From: a virus
Length of the DNA: 34,505 nt
Strand: one strand, 5' to 3'
IMG/VR virus record: IMGVR_UViG_3300045136_000873
Coordinates: 1-34,505 of that record
Below the pieces are notes generated by a model that saw only the letters and a program-made list of their open reading frames with translations, had not been told where the DNA came from and searched no databases. This document shows, in pieces, positions 1 to 7,159 of this stretch (position 1 is its first letter; each line of letters opens with the position of its first letter). The translations under genes were made by a program, and so were the position numbers.

Positions 1-32
1 GGTGGGTTCTTCAGGCATGGGGTCTCCAGCAA

Positions 33-57
33 TGAGAACGCAGGAAAGTCGTGCAAA
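33..57 (+). repeat. Left terminal inverted repeat (attL-type end)
   Basis: This 25-bp segment begins with TG and matches the reverse complement of 34479-34503 at 19 of 25 positions without gaps, counted by eye. Both ends carry AACGC at positions 5-9 of the repeat and AAAGTCGTG at positions 13-21, at identical distance from the TG. TG...CA termini and inverted transposase sites are typical of Mu-family elements. The last bases of the window (GC) match positions 29-30, so a short target duplication is possible but cannot be resolved. Confidence 0.8.
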
Positions 58-104
58 TTGAGGGTCGGTTTTAGAAGGTGCTTTTGCGGAAGTGGATATG
101 CAGA

Positions 105-122
105 AAAACGACCCGACTTTGC
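105..122 (-). repeat. Second left subterminal GTCG-type motif
   Basis: Read on the minus strand this stretch contains AAAGTCGGGTCGTTTT, a relative of the AAAGTCGTG core at the left and right ends but in opposite orientation to the terminal copy. It may be a second transposase-binding site. In Mu the internal L sites also vary in orientation and spacing. This is inference from motif similarity only. Confidence 0.4.
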
Positions 123-288
123 ATTATTTTTTGCACGGGACAAAAAGGGTGCTCGAAAAGGGTTGGATGACAAACCTGGGCATGACGAAAAGGGTAATCA
201 GCGGGGGGGGACAAATAAGAGCGGACAGCAGGCCAAAATTCGGGCTGACGAGCGCCGCGGCGTGGGCGGCTCAATTGAGCCTGGCTAA

Positions 289-633
289 TTACCTGGCGTT
301 GGGTGGCGGGGCGTCTTGCAGGCGGGCCAGGGCCGCCCAGAAATCATGATACGCGGGCAGCTTGGGGGCTTGATCGGGGAGGGCGCCGATGGCGGCCTTG
401 AAGTTGGGGTAGTCCACGGTCCGGGCCAGGGCGAGCATCAACTCCGGCCATTCCTCGGCGCGGAGCAGGAGGCGCCAGCGGTAGTCGCCCGGGGTTTCGA
501 GGAGGCGCCGCGGCGGCCAGCTCATGAACCGGCAAAGACGGTCGAGGTCCGCCCGCGCCCGGGCGCGCACCTGCCAGGTGCCGCGGGGTTTTTGGACGAT
601 GCTGAAGAATCCCAGGCGGGTGCAAAGCCACAT
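289..633 (-). CDS. Small conserved-looking protein, last gene of the leftward operon
   Basis: The gene encodes 114 residues, starting at ATG 633 and ending in TAA. It begins one base after the stop of the upstream gene, so it is probably coupled to it. The protein is soluble, with no signal or membrane segment. It has an N-terminal beta-rich stretch (LGFFSIVQKPRGTWQVRAR), an Arg-rich middle, and a C-terminal part with the motif DYPNFK followed by YHDFWAAL. It looks like a genuine folded protein of a hypothetical family, but I cannot assign a function. Its position behind the multidomain MuF gene and next to the element end makes it a candidate second immunity or cargo gene, which is inference from context. 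Confidence 0.75.
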   Translation of the reverse strand: MWLCTRLGFFSIVQKPRGTWQVRARARADLDRLCRFMSWPPRRLLETPGDYRWRLLLRAEEWPELMLALARTVDYPNFKAAIGALPDQAPKLPAYHDFWAALARLQDAPPPNAR

Positions 634-634
634 C

Positions 635-1009
635 TCACCGTTCCCCCAACAGCCAGGCCGCTTCTTCCTCGAAAAAACCCCGCCAACGCCGGCCGATTTG
701 CGGGTCGTCCAGTTCTTGACGCCACGCCTCCCAGTGGCATTGCGCGGCCTCCTCGGCGTCCATGCGCTCGAGGGTGCCGTAGAGGGAGCCGTCCGGGAGG
801 CGCCAGTTGATCACGTCCTGGGAGAGCGGCTCGAGTGTGATATCGTCCACGCGATGGACATGATGCTGATCCAGCGCCCATTGTTCAGCAAAGACGATGG
901 ACCGCCCGCGCACCAAGATGTCTCCCACCGGGATAGCCGTGCCAAAAGCCCAGAGCTTGGCCCCGGCGCGGACCAGGGCTTCGAGTTGCGGGACGTGTTT
1001 TGGATTCAT
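635..1009 (-). CDS. Small acidic protein coupled to the MuF effector; candidate immunity protein
   Basis: The gene encodes 124 residues. Its ATG at 1009 overlaps the stop of the MuF-type gene by ATGA. No signal peptide or membrane segment is seen. The middle contains GDILVRGRSIVFAEQW and VDDITLEPLS, and the C-terminus is acidic and Trp-rich. I do not recognise a named family. A small cytoplasmic acidic protein directly coupled behind a large putative effector is the usual position of an immunity protein in polymorphic toxin systems. It could equally be an unrelated chaperone or accessory gene. The coding call is firm and the role is inference. Confidence 0.78.
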   Translation of the reverse strand: MNPKHVPQLEALVRAGAKLWAFGTAIPVGDILVRGRSIVFAEQWALDQHHVHRVDDITLEPLSQDVINWRLPDGSLYGTLERMDAEEAAQCHWEAWRQELDDPQIGRRWRGFFEEEAAWLLGER

Positions 1010-4000
1010 CGGACCATTTGGACCACTTGCTCGATGGGGCGGCCATCCGGCAGCCGAGTGTACCCGTGGTCCCGGAAGGCCGCCAGCACCGCCTCGCGCT
1101 CCGCGGCAGTACGCACGCGGATAGCCTCCACATCATCGAGCAGATGGAACCCGTTTTTGAAAAAGGTTTCGTTGCTCTCGCGCTGGGCGAACTGCCGGTA
1201 CTCCTCGAGCGTCACTCCGCGCGTCTTCCCGGGGTCCCGCACGTGCTCGTTGAGCCCCGGAGGGCGGACATCCCCATAATAATCGCCGGGGTAACTGTAC
1301 GCATCAAGCCGCGCCAAATTGCCGATCTTGAAGGTGATCCCGGGTCGCCCGCGAGCCTTGGCCTGGGGGATGATGCGGGTGAAGAAATAAGACCCCCCGC
1401 CAGTGCGCAGGTCCTCCAAAGGCAACTCGCCGCTGGTGATGGGTATGCCCTGGCGCAACCGCTCGGTGGTCGGGGTCACCTGTCCCCCACCCTCCAACAC
1501 CGAGCGGATGAACTGGGCCAAACCGGCCTTCCGCTCATCCACCCGGTGATGCAACGTCAAATCCGCCAGCTCCCGTTCCACCGTCGCCCGCGGCAGATCA
1601 AACCGGTCCCAGCGCAGGAACCCGTAGCCGAAGCTGTTGGGCCGCCCCTCCGGCTGCCACACCGCCGGGTCATCCACCGCCACGCCCAGGCGCCGCTGCA
1701 CCCAGGCGCGCAACTTGGCGGCCTTCTCGGCCTCGGGCAACTCCGCCTCGTAGAGCGCCCGCCACTCTCGCACCTGCATCGGGGAGAGTCGCTTTTGCAG
1801 CAGCCACAGGTGGCGCGCGATATAGGTGATCTCGCGCCGGGCCGGGCTGGCCTCCTCGAGTGGCACGCCCAGGTCGCTAGCCGCCTTGGCAATCGCGCGC
1901 ACGGCCGCCGCCCCCTCGCCCGGGAACCATACCTCGACCCACCCCCGCAGCGCATACGGCGCCTCCGTCCCCTCATTCGGAATCAGGCGCACCTCGGCCC
2001 CGCTGGCATGGCTCAAGCGCAGCGCCTCGGGCACCTCGAAGATCACCTCCTCCTGACGCCGGGCATGACCGCGCGTCCGTTCGGCCCGGGTAAAACGCCA
2101 CGGCTCCCGCCGCACCGCCGCCCAGGTCGCGCCCGGTTTCCCGCGGGCCGGCGGGGGGGCCCACGGGCTGATGCCGGCGCGGGTGGGCCGGCGGGCGGCC
2201 ACGGCCTGCTCGATCTCGGCGATGATTTCGAGGTAATAGCGGGCCATCGCGCGCCGGGCCGGCGGCGCGGTGGTCAGGGCCTGTTTGACCGCCGCCAACT
2301 CCCGCAGCGTGGCGGCATTGTAGGCGCCGTCCCCGGCATGTTTGTTGGCGGTCTTGATGGCCGCCAAGATTTTCGGCCAGAACTCATCGCGCTCGAGCGC
2401 CGGCCAGGCCTCGCCCAGGGCCGCGCGCACCGCCTCACCGCCGGGGCCGGTCAACTTCCACCGCGCGACCACCCCGCGCCGCTCGCCGCGCGTTTCCTGG
2501 GAGAAGAGCACCTGCAAATCCTCGACCTTGTCCGCGTCGCCGCGGTGCGCCAGGCCCAGGATGCGGGCGTCAGCCAGGCGGCGCAGGAACTCCGGGGCTT
2601 CCAGCCCTTCTGGCGGCACCAGGCGCTGCCGGAGGTCCTCGAGCCGCGCCGCCAGCACCTCGCGCAACGGGGCCGGCGCAGCGCGCAGGATTGCCTCGCG
2701 CCGGGCTTCCAGCGCCTGCCGCTGGGCATCGAGCTCCTCGCGGGTCAGGCCGGCGAAGAGCCGGGCCGCCGCGGGGTTCACCCGGGCCTCGCGCAGGCTC
2801 TCGAGCTCGAGCACCCGCGGCCCAAATTCCCCCGGCGCCTTGCGCGCGCCCCGGGCGCGGAAGCGCAGGCTGGCGCCCACATCCACGCGCCAGGGCGTCC
2901 CCGCCGCGTCCACCACCAGGTTGTCCAGCGCCAACCCCGCCACATCCCGGTTGCCCAGCAGCGCGTCCACGGCGAACCCGGCCCGCACGCGCGCCAGCAC
3001 CGCGGCCTGCTGCTCGGCGCTGGCCGTGGCGAGGAACTCGCCCAGCGTCGGGCCCTCGATGAAGCGCGCCAGCTTCACCGGTTGCGGCCCGGCGTACAGG
3101 CGCGACTCCGGCACGGCCACGCCGGCCGCGCGATACAGGGCCTCGGCGGCCGCCTCCTCGCGCAGATGCTCTGGCGAGACCCCCAGCTTGCGCACCCAGA
3201 GCGTGCCGCGGCTGTCCCGCACCAGGTCCGCGCCGGTGCTGCCGCCCAGCGGCCGCACCACGCGCAACCCCTCGAGCCCCGCCGGAAACGCCGCCTCCCC
3301 GCCCGCCGCGGCCCCGGCCTCGCGCCCCAGCGCCAGGGCGCGCGAGCCGCGGCGGCCGCGCCACCAGGCCGCGCCATAGCGGATCACGAGGCTCTCGCCC
3401 AACTGCTCGCGCAGCCAGTCCTGCAAATCCGGGTCCAGGCCGGTCACCGAGGCGCGCAGCTTCTCGTTGAAGGACAGCTCGGGGGCCTCGACCGCCTGGC
3501 CGGGTTGCAGCAAGCCCAGGCGCTCGGCCTCGGCGCGGTCCACATCCTCCACCCCGTGGCCGCAGCCCCAACCCCACGGTCCCCACGGCACGCCGAAATC
3601 CCGGTTCAACGCGGTCCAGAATCCCAGGTCACTCTTCAACCGCACCTCCCCCTCATGCATCCGGTGCAGGTCGCGCGGCTCGCGCACCGGCACCTCCCGG
3701 ATGAACCGTTGGGCCGGGAACGCCTCGAGCACCTCGGGATCATTGCCCTGCTTCCAGCCGCCGTATTCATAGGCAGCGGTGGTTTGCACCTGCCAGATCA
3801 ACGCCAGCCGCCGCTCGGCGCGGATGTCCTTGAGCGTGCGGGCATCCTTCGGGTCCAGCGGCCCCATACCCTGGGCCAGGGCAAAGCGCCGGGCCTGCTC
3901 GATGAACCGCGCCCGCCCCCCCACCGCCAGCGCGCTGACCGTCGTGCCATCCGGCCGCGTCACGGTCTCCCGGGCGCCTTCCAGGAAATCCCGCAGCCAA

Positions 4001-4176
4001 TCCCGGGTCCGTTGCAGAAATCTCACGTTCTCGATCTGCGCGCTGAAAAAGGCGCGCTCGCGCAAGGCCAGGGGCACGCGCGCCCAATCCGCCGAGGCCA
4101 GCCGGCTGCCGATGGGCGAGCGCTCGCCAAGGCGCGCCACGGCTTCCTTGAATGGGATGGGTCTGACGAACTTCAC
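1006..4176 (-). CDS. MuF-type head morphogenesis protein fused to kinase-like and C-terminal effector-like domains
   Basis: The gene encodes 1056 residues from a GTG start that overlaps the upstream stop (GTGA). Residues 1-225 resemble the Mu gpF/SPP1 gp7 minor head family: a helical N-terminus, then a segment with ERRLALIWQVQTT, a HRMHEGE motif, FWTALNRDFGVPWG and a terminal CGHGV. Residues about 303-445 look like a kinase fold: a Gly-rich loop (PLGGSTGADLV), Lys330, Glu340/341, then GNRDVAGLALDNLVV and VDVGASL, which read as catalytic Asp411/Asn419 and metal-binding Asp432. Residues 660-1056 hold at least one further domain with TGGGSYFFTRI, LDAYSYPGDYYGD and NETFFKNG. MuF proteins with toxin C-termini are a known class in temperate phages. 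Unusually, this gene lies at the end of the early operon, opposite the other head genes. The MuF part is fairly sure, the kinase part probable, and the C-terminal activity unknown. Confidence 0.8.
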   Translation of the reverse strand: MKFVRPIPFKEAVARLGERSPIGSRLASADWARVPLALRERAFFSAQIENVRFLQRTRDWLRDFLEGARETVTRPDGTTVSALAVGGRARFIEQARRFALAQGMGPLDPKDARTLKDIRAERRLALIWQVQTTAAYEYGGWKQGNDPEVLEAFPAQRFIREVPVREPRDLHRMHEGEVRLKSDLGFWTALNRDFGVPWGPWGWGCGHGVEDVDRAEAERLGLLQPGQAVEAPELSFNEKLRASVTGLDPDLQDWLREQLGESLVIRYGAAWWRGRRGSRALALGREAGAAAGGEAAFPAGLEGLRVVRPLGGSTGADLVRDSRGTLWVRKLGVSPEHLREEAAAEALYRAAGVAVPESRLYAGPQPVKLARFIEGPTLGEFLATASAEQQAAVLARVRAGFAVDALLGNRDVAGLALDNLVVDAAGTPWRVDVGASLRFRARGARKAPGEFGPRVLELESLREARVNPAAARLFAGLTREELDAQRQALEARREAILRAAPAPLREVLAARLEDLRQRLVPPEGLEAPEFLRRLADARILGLAHRGDADKVEDLQVLFSQETRGERRGVVARWKLTGPGGEAVRAALGEAWPALERDEFWPKILAAIKTANKHAGDGAYNAATLRELAAVKQALTTAPPARRAMARYYLEIIAEIEQAVAARRPTRAGISPWAPPPARGKPGATWAAVRREPWRFTRAERTRGHARRQEEVIFEVPEALRLSHASGAEVRLIPNEGTEAPYALRGWVEVWFPGEGAAAVRAIAKAASDLGVPLEEASPARREITYIARHLWLLQKRLSPMQVREWRALYEAELPEAEKAAKLRAWVQRRLGVAVDDPAVWQPEGRPNSFGYGFLRWDRFDLPRATVERELADLTLHHRVDERKAGLAQFIRSVLEGGGQVTPTTERLRQGIPITSGELPLEDLRTGGGSYFFTRIIPQAKARGRPGITFKIGNLARLDAYSYPGDYYGDVRPPGLNEHVRDPGKTRGVTLEEYRQFAQRESNETFFKNGFHLLDDVEAIRVRTAAEREAVLAAFRDHGYTRLPDGRPIEQVVQMVR

Positions 4177-4754
4177 GGGGTCGGAGCGGGGGCGGGTGCG
4201 GGCTCGGGCGCGGGCGCGGGCGCGGCGGCCGCGGCGTCAGCCGCCCGGCGCGCGGCCTCGAGCCGCCGCCGGCGCAAGCGCAGGGTGAGCGCCGCCTGGC
4301 GCAACTGGTCATCGCGCAGGACCTCGAGCTGCGAGCGGCCGAATTTGTCGCGCAGCACCTCGCGCGCATACGGCGCGGGCATCGCCGTGCGGGCCACGTG
4401 CAACTGGCGGCGGCGCTCGCCGCGCTCAGGATGTTCCCATTCCAGGCGCGCCGTCAGATCGAGCGGATCGGCCAGGAGCCGGAACAACGCCCACACGCGG
4501 TCCAGGTCCCGATTCGAGAGGGCCTGGCTGCTGGCCGCGCGGCCCAGGGCCAGTTGATGCGCCGCGTGGCGCAAATCCGTGTCGCTTACGGCCCGCACCG
4601 CCGCGGCGGCGCGGGCTTGCGCCAAACGCTCGACCTCGATGGCCAGGGGATCGGGGCTCACGCGCCGCCAGGCCCCGCCGGGCGTGCGTTGGAAAGCGCG
4701 CCGCCGGGCGGCGGACCAGAGCCGCCAGTAGATGCGCCGTTGGGCAGGGGTCAT
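4173..4754 (-). CDS. GemA/gp16-like (DUF1018-like) candidate
   Basis: The gene encodes 193 residues, with ATG at 4754 directly after a 7-nt repeat array and a GTGA overlap with the MuF gene. The N-terminus (MTPAQRRIYWRLWSAARR) and the later stretch YAREVLRDKFGRSQLEVLRDDQL followed by a basic helix recall the GemA/Mu gp16 family of early regulatory proteins. The match is by eye and weak. The middle is helical and Arg-rich. The C-terminus is low complexity, Ala-rich then Pro-Ala repeats (PAPAPEPAPAPAPTP), probably disordered. GemA normally lies downstream of the transposition genes in the early region, which fits. It might instead be an unrelated DNA-binding protein. Confidence 0.65.
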   Translation of the reverse strand: MTPAQRRIYWRLWSAARRRAFQRTPGGAWRRVSPDPLAIEVERLAQARAAAAVRAVSDTDLRHAAHQLALGRAASSQALSNRDLDRVWALFRLLADPLDLTARLEWEHPERGERRRQLHVARTAMPAPYAREVLRDKFGRSQLEVLRDDQLRQAALTLRLRRRRLEAARRAADAAAAAPAPAPEPAPAPAPTP

Positions 4755-4763
4755 GGGGAAGTG

Positions 4764-5033
<270 letters not shown>

Positions 5034-5037
<4 letters not shown>

Positions 5038-5156
5038 ACGGAGAGGTAGAGCCAGAGCAGCCCCAGGGGCAGCGCCCACAACACCGCGCGGCCAAGGGGA
5101 TCGAACACGCTGGGCCGACGCAAAACTGCGGTCCGGGTTGCGGTGGACGGATTCAT
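5034..5156 (-). CDS. Short single-span membrane peptide (40 aa)
   Basis: The ATG at 5156 overlaps the upstream stop by ATGA, and the TGA stop overlaps the next ATG by ATGA, so both ends are fixed by coupling. The N-terminus is polar and basic (MNPSTATRTAVLRRP). The C-terminal half is one hydrophobic helix (AVLWALPLGLLWLYLSV). It could be a small holin-like or inner-membrane accessory protein of the early region, but nothing in the sequence proves a role. Confidence 0.6.
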
Positions 5157-5353
5157 GGGCGTGAATGGTTTGACGGCGGCCGCGGCGCGGTGGTCGCCGC
5201 GGGTGGCCCGGCGGGCGTCTCGGGCGGCACCCGTTGCACCAGCGACCCCAGGTCGAGCCGGTGGACGATGACGATTTCCAGGCGGCTCGAATGCGCGAGC
5301 CAGGCCAGGAGTAAGAGCGTGACGCACCAGAAGGCCGTGGAGAGCGGGTTCAT
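5153..5353 (-). CDS. Small membrane-anchored protein with Pro-rich tail (66 aa)
   Basis: The ATG at 5353 overlaps the stop of the nucleotidyltransferase gene (ATGA), and the stop overlaps the next start. The N-terminus carries one hydrophobic segment (TAFWCVTLLLLAWLAH). The rest is a short amphipathic stretch and a Pro/Ala/Thr-rich, probably disordered tail. It is followed directly by another single-span peptide. Two adjacent tiny membrane proteins may form a pair (holin/antiholin or spanin-like), but the first lacks a clear periplasmic domain and the second lacks a lipobox. Function unknown. Confidence 0.62.
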   Translation of the reverse strand: MNPLSTAFWCVTLLLLAWLAHSSRLEIVIVHRLDLGSLVQRVPPETPAGPPAATTAPRPPSNHSRP

Positions 5354-6141
5354 GGGGAGTTCGAGAGTCGAGGGTCGAAGGTCGAGGGGCGAGGGTCGAA
5401 GGTCGAGGGGCGAGGGTCGAGCGTCGAGGGTTGGGAGGGAGCAGCGAGCCGTGAGCCTTGAGAATCGAGGCGCGCGCGCGCGGCGGCGAAAATTGCGCGG
5501 GCGCGCTCCGGGTCCGCCGGCGCTGGCGGCTGAGGGGTGACGTCCCTGGCCGCGGCGCGGACGCCGCCAAGGCCGCCATCGCCCACCAGCTCATAATCCC
5601 GCCAATCCAGCGTGCCTTCCCGGAACCCCGGCGGAATCCACTGCAATCCCAGGGCGTCGAAAATGGACTCTTCGGTCTCGGCCGCGACCAGCTCACGCCC
5701 GCGAAACAGGCCCTGGTGCGGCTGCCAATGCAGGCCTCGGGTGGCGGCGCGCTGGGCGAGGCGGATGTTGTGCTCCTTCGAGCCGGTGCGGCACAGCAGC
5801 AGCGTGCCCCAGTTGCCGGGCCGCGCGCCCAGGAGGTCCGCCTCGGCCGGCCGGGCGAACCACAGGTCCAGTTGCAGCACCCCGCCGGGATGTTGCCAGC
5901 GCGCCGGCAGCACCATCTCGCACACCAGGGTCTGCTCGCCTTCGCTTACCAGCCGCGCGCGTTGCAGGCACCGGGCGCGGATGGCTTCCCGCGCGCCCGG
6001 CTTGGGCAAGAGCACCAGGTCAATGTCTCCCACCGTCGGGCGGCCCCGGCGAATGGAGCCGGCAACCTCGATGCGCTCACACATCGGGCGCAACGCCTCG
6101 AGGATGATCTGCGAGAGTTGCCAGGCTTGGTGAGCGTTCAT
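5350..6141 (-). CDS. DNA polymerase X-type nucleotidyltransferase
   Basis: The gene encodes 263 residues, starting at ATG 6141 just after another 7-nt array. Residues 27-47 carry the pol-beta palm signature: AGSIRRGRPTVGDIDLVLLPK, with Asp39 and Asp41 as metal ligands. A third Asp (Asp92, in LQLDLWFA) follows at the expected place. RTGSKEHN (118-125) matches the dNTP-binding loop of polymerase X enzymes. There is no 8-kDa lyase domain, so it is a minimal catalytic core. A DNA gap-filling role after transposition is attractive but unproven. The last 26 residues are repeat-encoded: PSTLDPR, PSTFDPR, PSTFDPR. It overlaps the next gene by ATGA. Family assignment is confident. Confidence 0.88.
   Translation of the reverse strand: MNAHQAWQLSQIILEALRPMCERIEVAGSIRRGRPTVGDIDLVLLPKPGAREAIRARCLQRARLVSEGEQTLVCEMVLPARWQHPGGVLQLDLWFARPAEADLLGARPGNWGTLLLCRTGSKEHNIRLAQRAATRGLHWQPHQGLFRGRELVAAETEESIFDALGLQWIPPGFREGTLDWRDYELVGDGGLGGVRAAARDVTPQPPAPADPERARAIFAAARARLDSQGSRLAAPSQPSTLDPRPSTFDPRPSTFDPRLSNSP
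5355..5470. repeat. Degenerate 7-nt repeat array, unit near GGTCGAG
   Basis: On the plus strand this is a run of GGTCGAA, GGTCGAG, GGGCGAG and similar 7-mers from about 5361 to 5432, fading into less regular GAG-spaced heptads to about 5470. It lies inside the 3' end of the nucleotidyltransferase gene and is translated there as a seven-residue repeat. It touches the start codon of the next gene. Confidence 0.88.
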
Positions 6142-6143
6142 GG

Positions 6144-6180
6144 GGAGGTCGAGGGTCGAGCGTCGAGGGTCGAGGGTCAG
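6144..6180. repeat. 7-nt repeat array, unit GTCGAGG
   Basis: About five 7-mers (GGTCGAG and CGTCGAG variants) fill the space between the tandem-HTH gene and the nucleotidyltransferase gene. The stop codon of the upstream gene (6177-6179) lies in the repeat. The downstream ATG at 6141 follows a CTCCCC edge identical to the one in front of 5353. Confidence 0.85.
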
Positions 6181-6758
6181 GAGGGGCAGCGAGCCTTGGG
6201 CCCCGGGAATTGAGCCTCGAGGGCCGCCTCTTTCCTCGACTCTGGCCCCTCGTCGCTCGGCTCATTTTCCTTCCGTCGCCTCTCGACTTGCTGCTTGAAG
6301 CGCCGCAATTCCCCGGCACTCCAAGCGATGCCGTAGCGGGGGATCAGGCGCCAGGGCACCGCCGCGCGCAATTCGGCCTCCGTCACGCCCACCAGGGCGG
6401 CGGCCCGCTTCGCGCCAAACACCAGCGCGTCGTCATCGTCTGGGAGTTGCCCTTGCCGCTGCTGCACCAGGCCCCGCAAATCTCCCGCGCGCCAGGCCTT
6501 GAGCTGCCGGCCCACCCGCTGGCCGGGCAACATGGCCCGCAGCATCGGCACGCTCACGCCCACCAGGGCCGCCGCCTGCTTGGAGCCATAGACCAGGGCG
6601 TCATCATTCGGGGGCAGGGCTTCGGGCCTGGGCAGGCGCATCGGGGAGGGCGGCGGCGGCGTCACCCAGCCCAGGGCGATGGCCCGTTGCACCACCGGCC
6701 GTGGATCGAAGCCCAGTTTCTCGGCCACGGCCTGCACAAAGGCCTCGGGATTTTTCAT
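6177..6758 (-). CDS. Protein with two tandem excisionase-like HTH domains
   Basis: The gene encodes 193 residues, with the ATG at 6758 overlapping the upstream stop (ATGA). Residues 51-100 and 108-157 are an internal duplication. Each unit has DDALV(Y/F)G(S/A)K(Q/R)AAALVGV, then a second helix, then AWRAGDLR or AWSAGELR. This is the pattern of MerR/excisionase-type winged helix domains (HTH_17-like). The N-terminal 45 residues form another small helical unit (VVQRAIALGWVTPP). The C-terminus is charged and disordered. It probably binds DNA at a doubled site, for example as an early regulator or transposition accessory factor. The exact role is unknown. Confidence 0.78.
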   Translation of the reverse strand: MKNPEAFVQAVAEKLGFDPRPVVQRAIALGWVTPPPPSPMRLPRPEALPPNDDALVYGSKQAAALVGVSVPMLRAMLPGQRVGRQLKAWRAGDLRGLVQQRQGQLPDDDDALVFGAKRAAALVGVTEAELRAAVPWRLIPRYGIAWSAGELRRFKQQVERRRKENEPSDEGPESRKEAALEAQFPGPKARCPS

Positions 6759-7159
6759 GCGGGGACTCCTTGGGGGGCTTGGGGGTTCAAGGCGTGGAAA
6801 AACAGCCCGCGCGCCTCGAGCGCCACTGGCACGAAGGCCGGCTCGGTCTCTAGCCGCGCGATGACGGCCGCCACGGCGTGGCGGGCGCTGCCCTTGCTCC
6901 GGCCGCGGGCTCGGTCAATCGCGGCGTGCGGCCAGGCGCATACATCGGCCAGGAGCCAGTCGGCCAGCATATTCATCCAGGCGATGGGGGCCGAGCGGTC
7001 GGCCCGGACCAGGGCGCTCCGGGGCAGCTTCAGGGCCCAGGCCGCCGCCAGCAGGGCCAGCCCGGGCAGGGCATCTCCGGGCACCTGCCCCGCCGGCACG
7101 GGCACGCGCCACCAGGCGGCGGGGCGAATGGGGGATCGGGTAGATCGAGTGAGTTTCAT
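6755..7159 (-). CDS. Unknown early protein (134 aa)
   Basis: The ATG at 7159 and the stop are both fixed by ATGA overlaps with the neighbouring genes. The protein is helical, with a moderately hydrophobic stretch (ALPGLALLAAAWAL) that is too broken to call a membrane span with confidence. A central WMNMLADWLLADVCAWPHAAIDRARGRS is rich in Trp and Arg. No family recognised. Its place in the early operon suggests a replication or host-takeover function, which is inference only. Confidence 0.7.
   Translation of the reverse strand: MKLTRSTRSPIRPAAWWRVPVPAGQVPGDALPGLALLAAAWALKLPRSALVRADRSAPIAWMNMLADWLLADVCAWPHAAIDRARGRSKGSARHAVAAVIARLETEPAFVPVALEARGLFFHALNPQAPQGVPA

Larger units (their letters stand above)
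1..288. other. Left non-coding end, with flank and transposase-site region
   Basis: I see no convincing gene here. The longest open frames run against each other and have no recognisable protein character. Positions 1-32 lie outside the proposed left terminus and may be host DNA or a packaged-host junction. The remainder is more AT-rich than the genes. It holds the terminal repeat at 33-57, an inverted GTCG-type motif at 105-122, repeated AAAAGGGT words between about 140 and 200, and a run of eight G near 205. In Mu-type phages the subterminal DNA carries transposase-binding sites, and this stretch fits that role. Confidence 0.6.

Noticed and set aside
58-288. Small open frames on both strands at the left end
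   Set aside because: They overlap the proposed terminal transposase sites, lie in base composition unlike the genes and have no coupling or protein-like pattern.
1000-4557. An 1185-codon plus-strand open frame opposite the MuF gene
   Set aside because: Arg/Pro/His-rich shadow without domain features; the minus-strand frame has MuF and kinase-like motifs and coupling at both ends.
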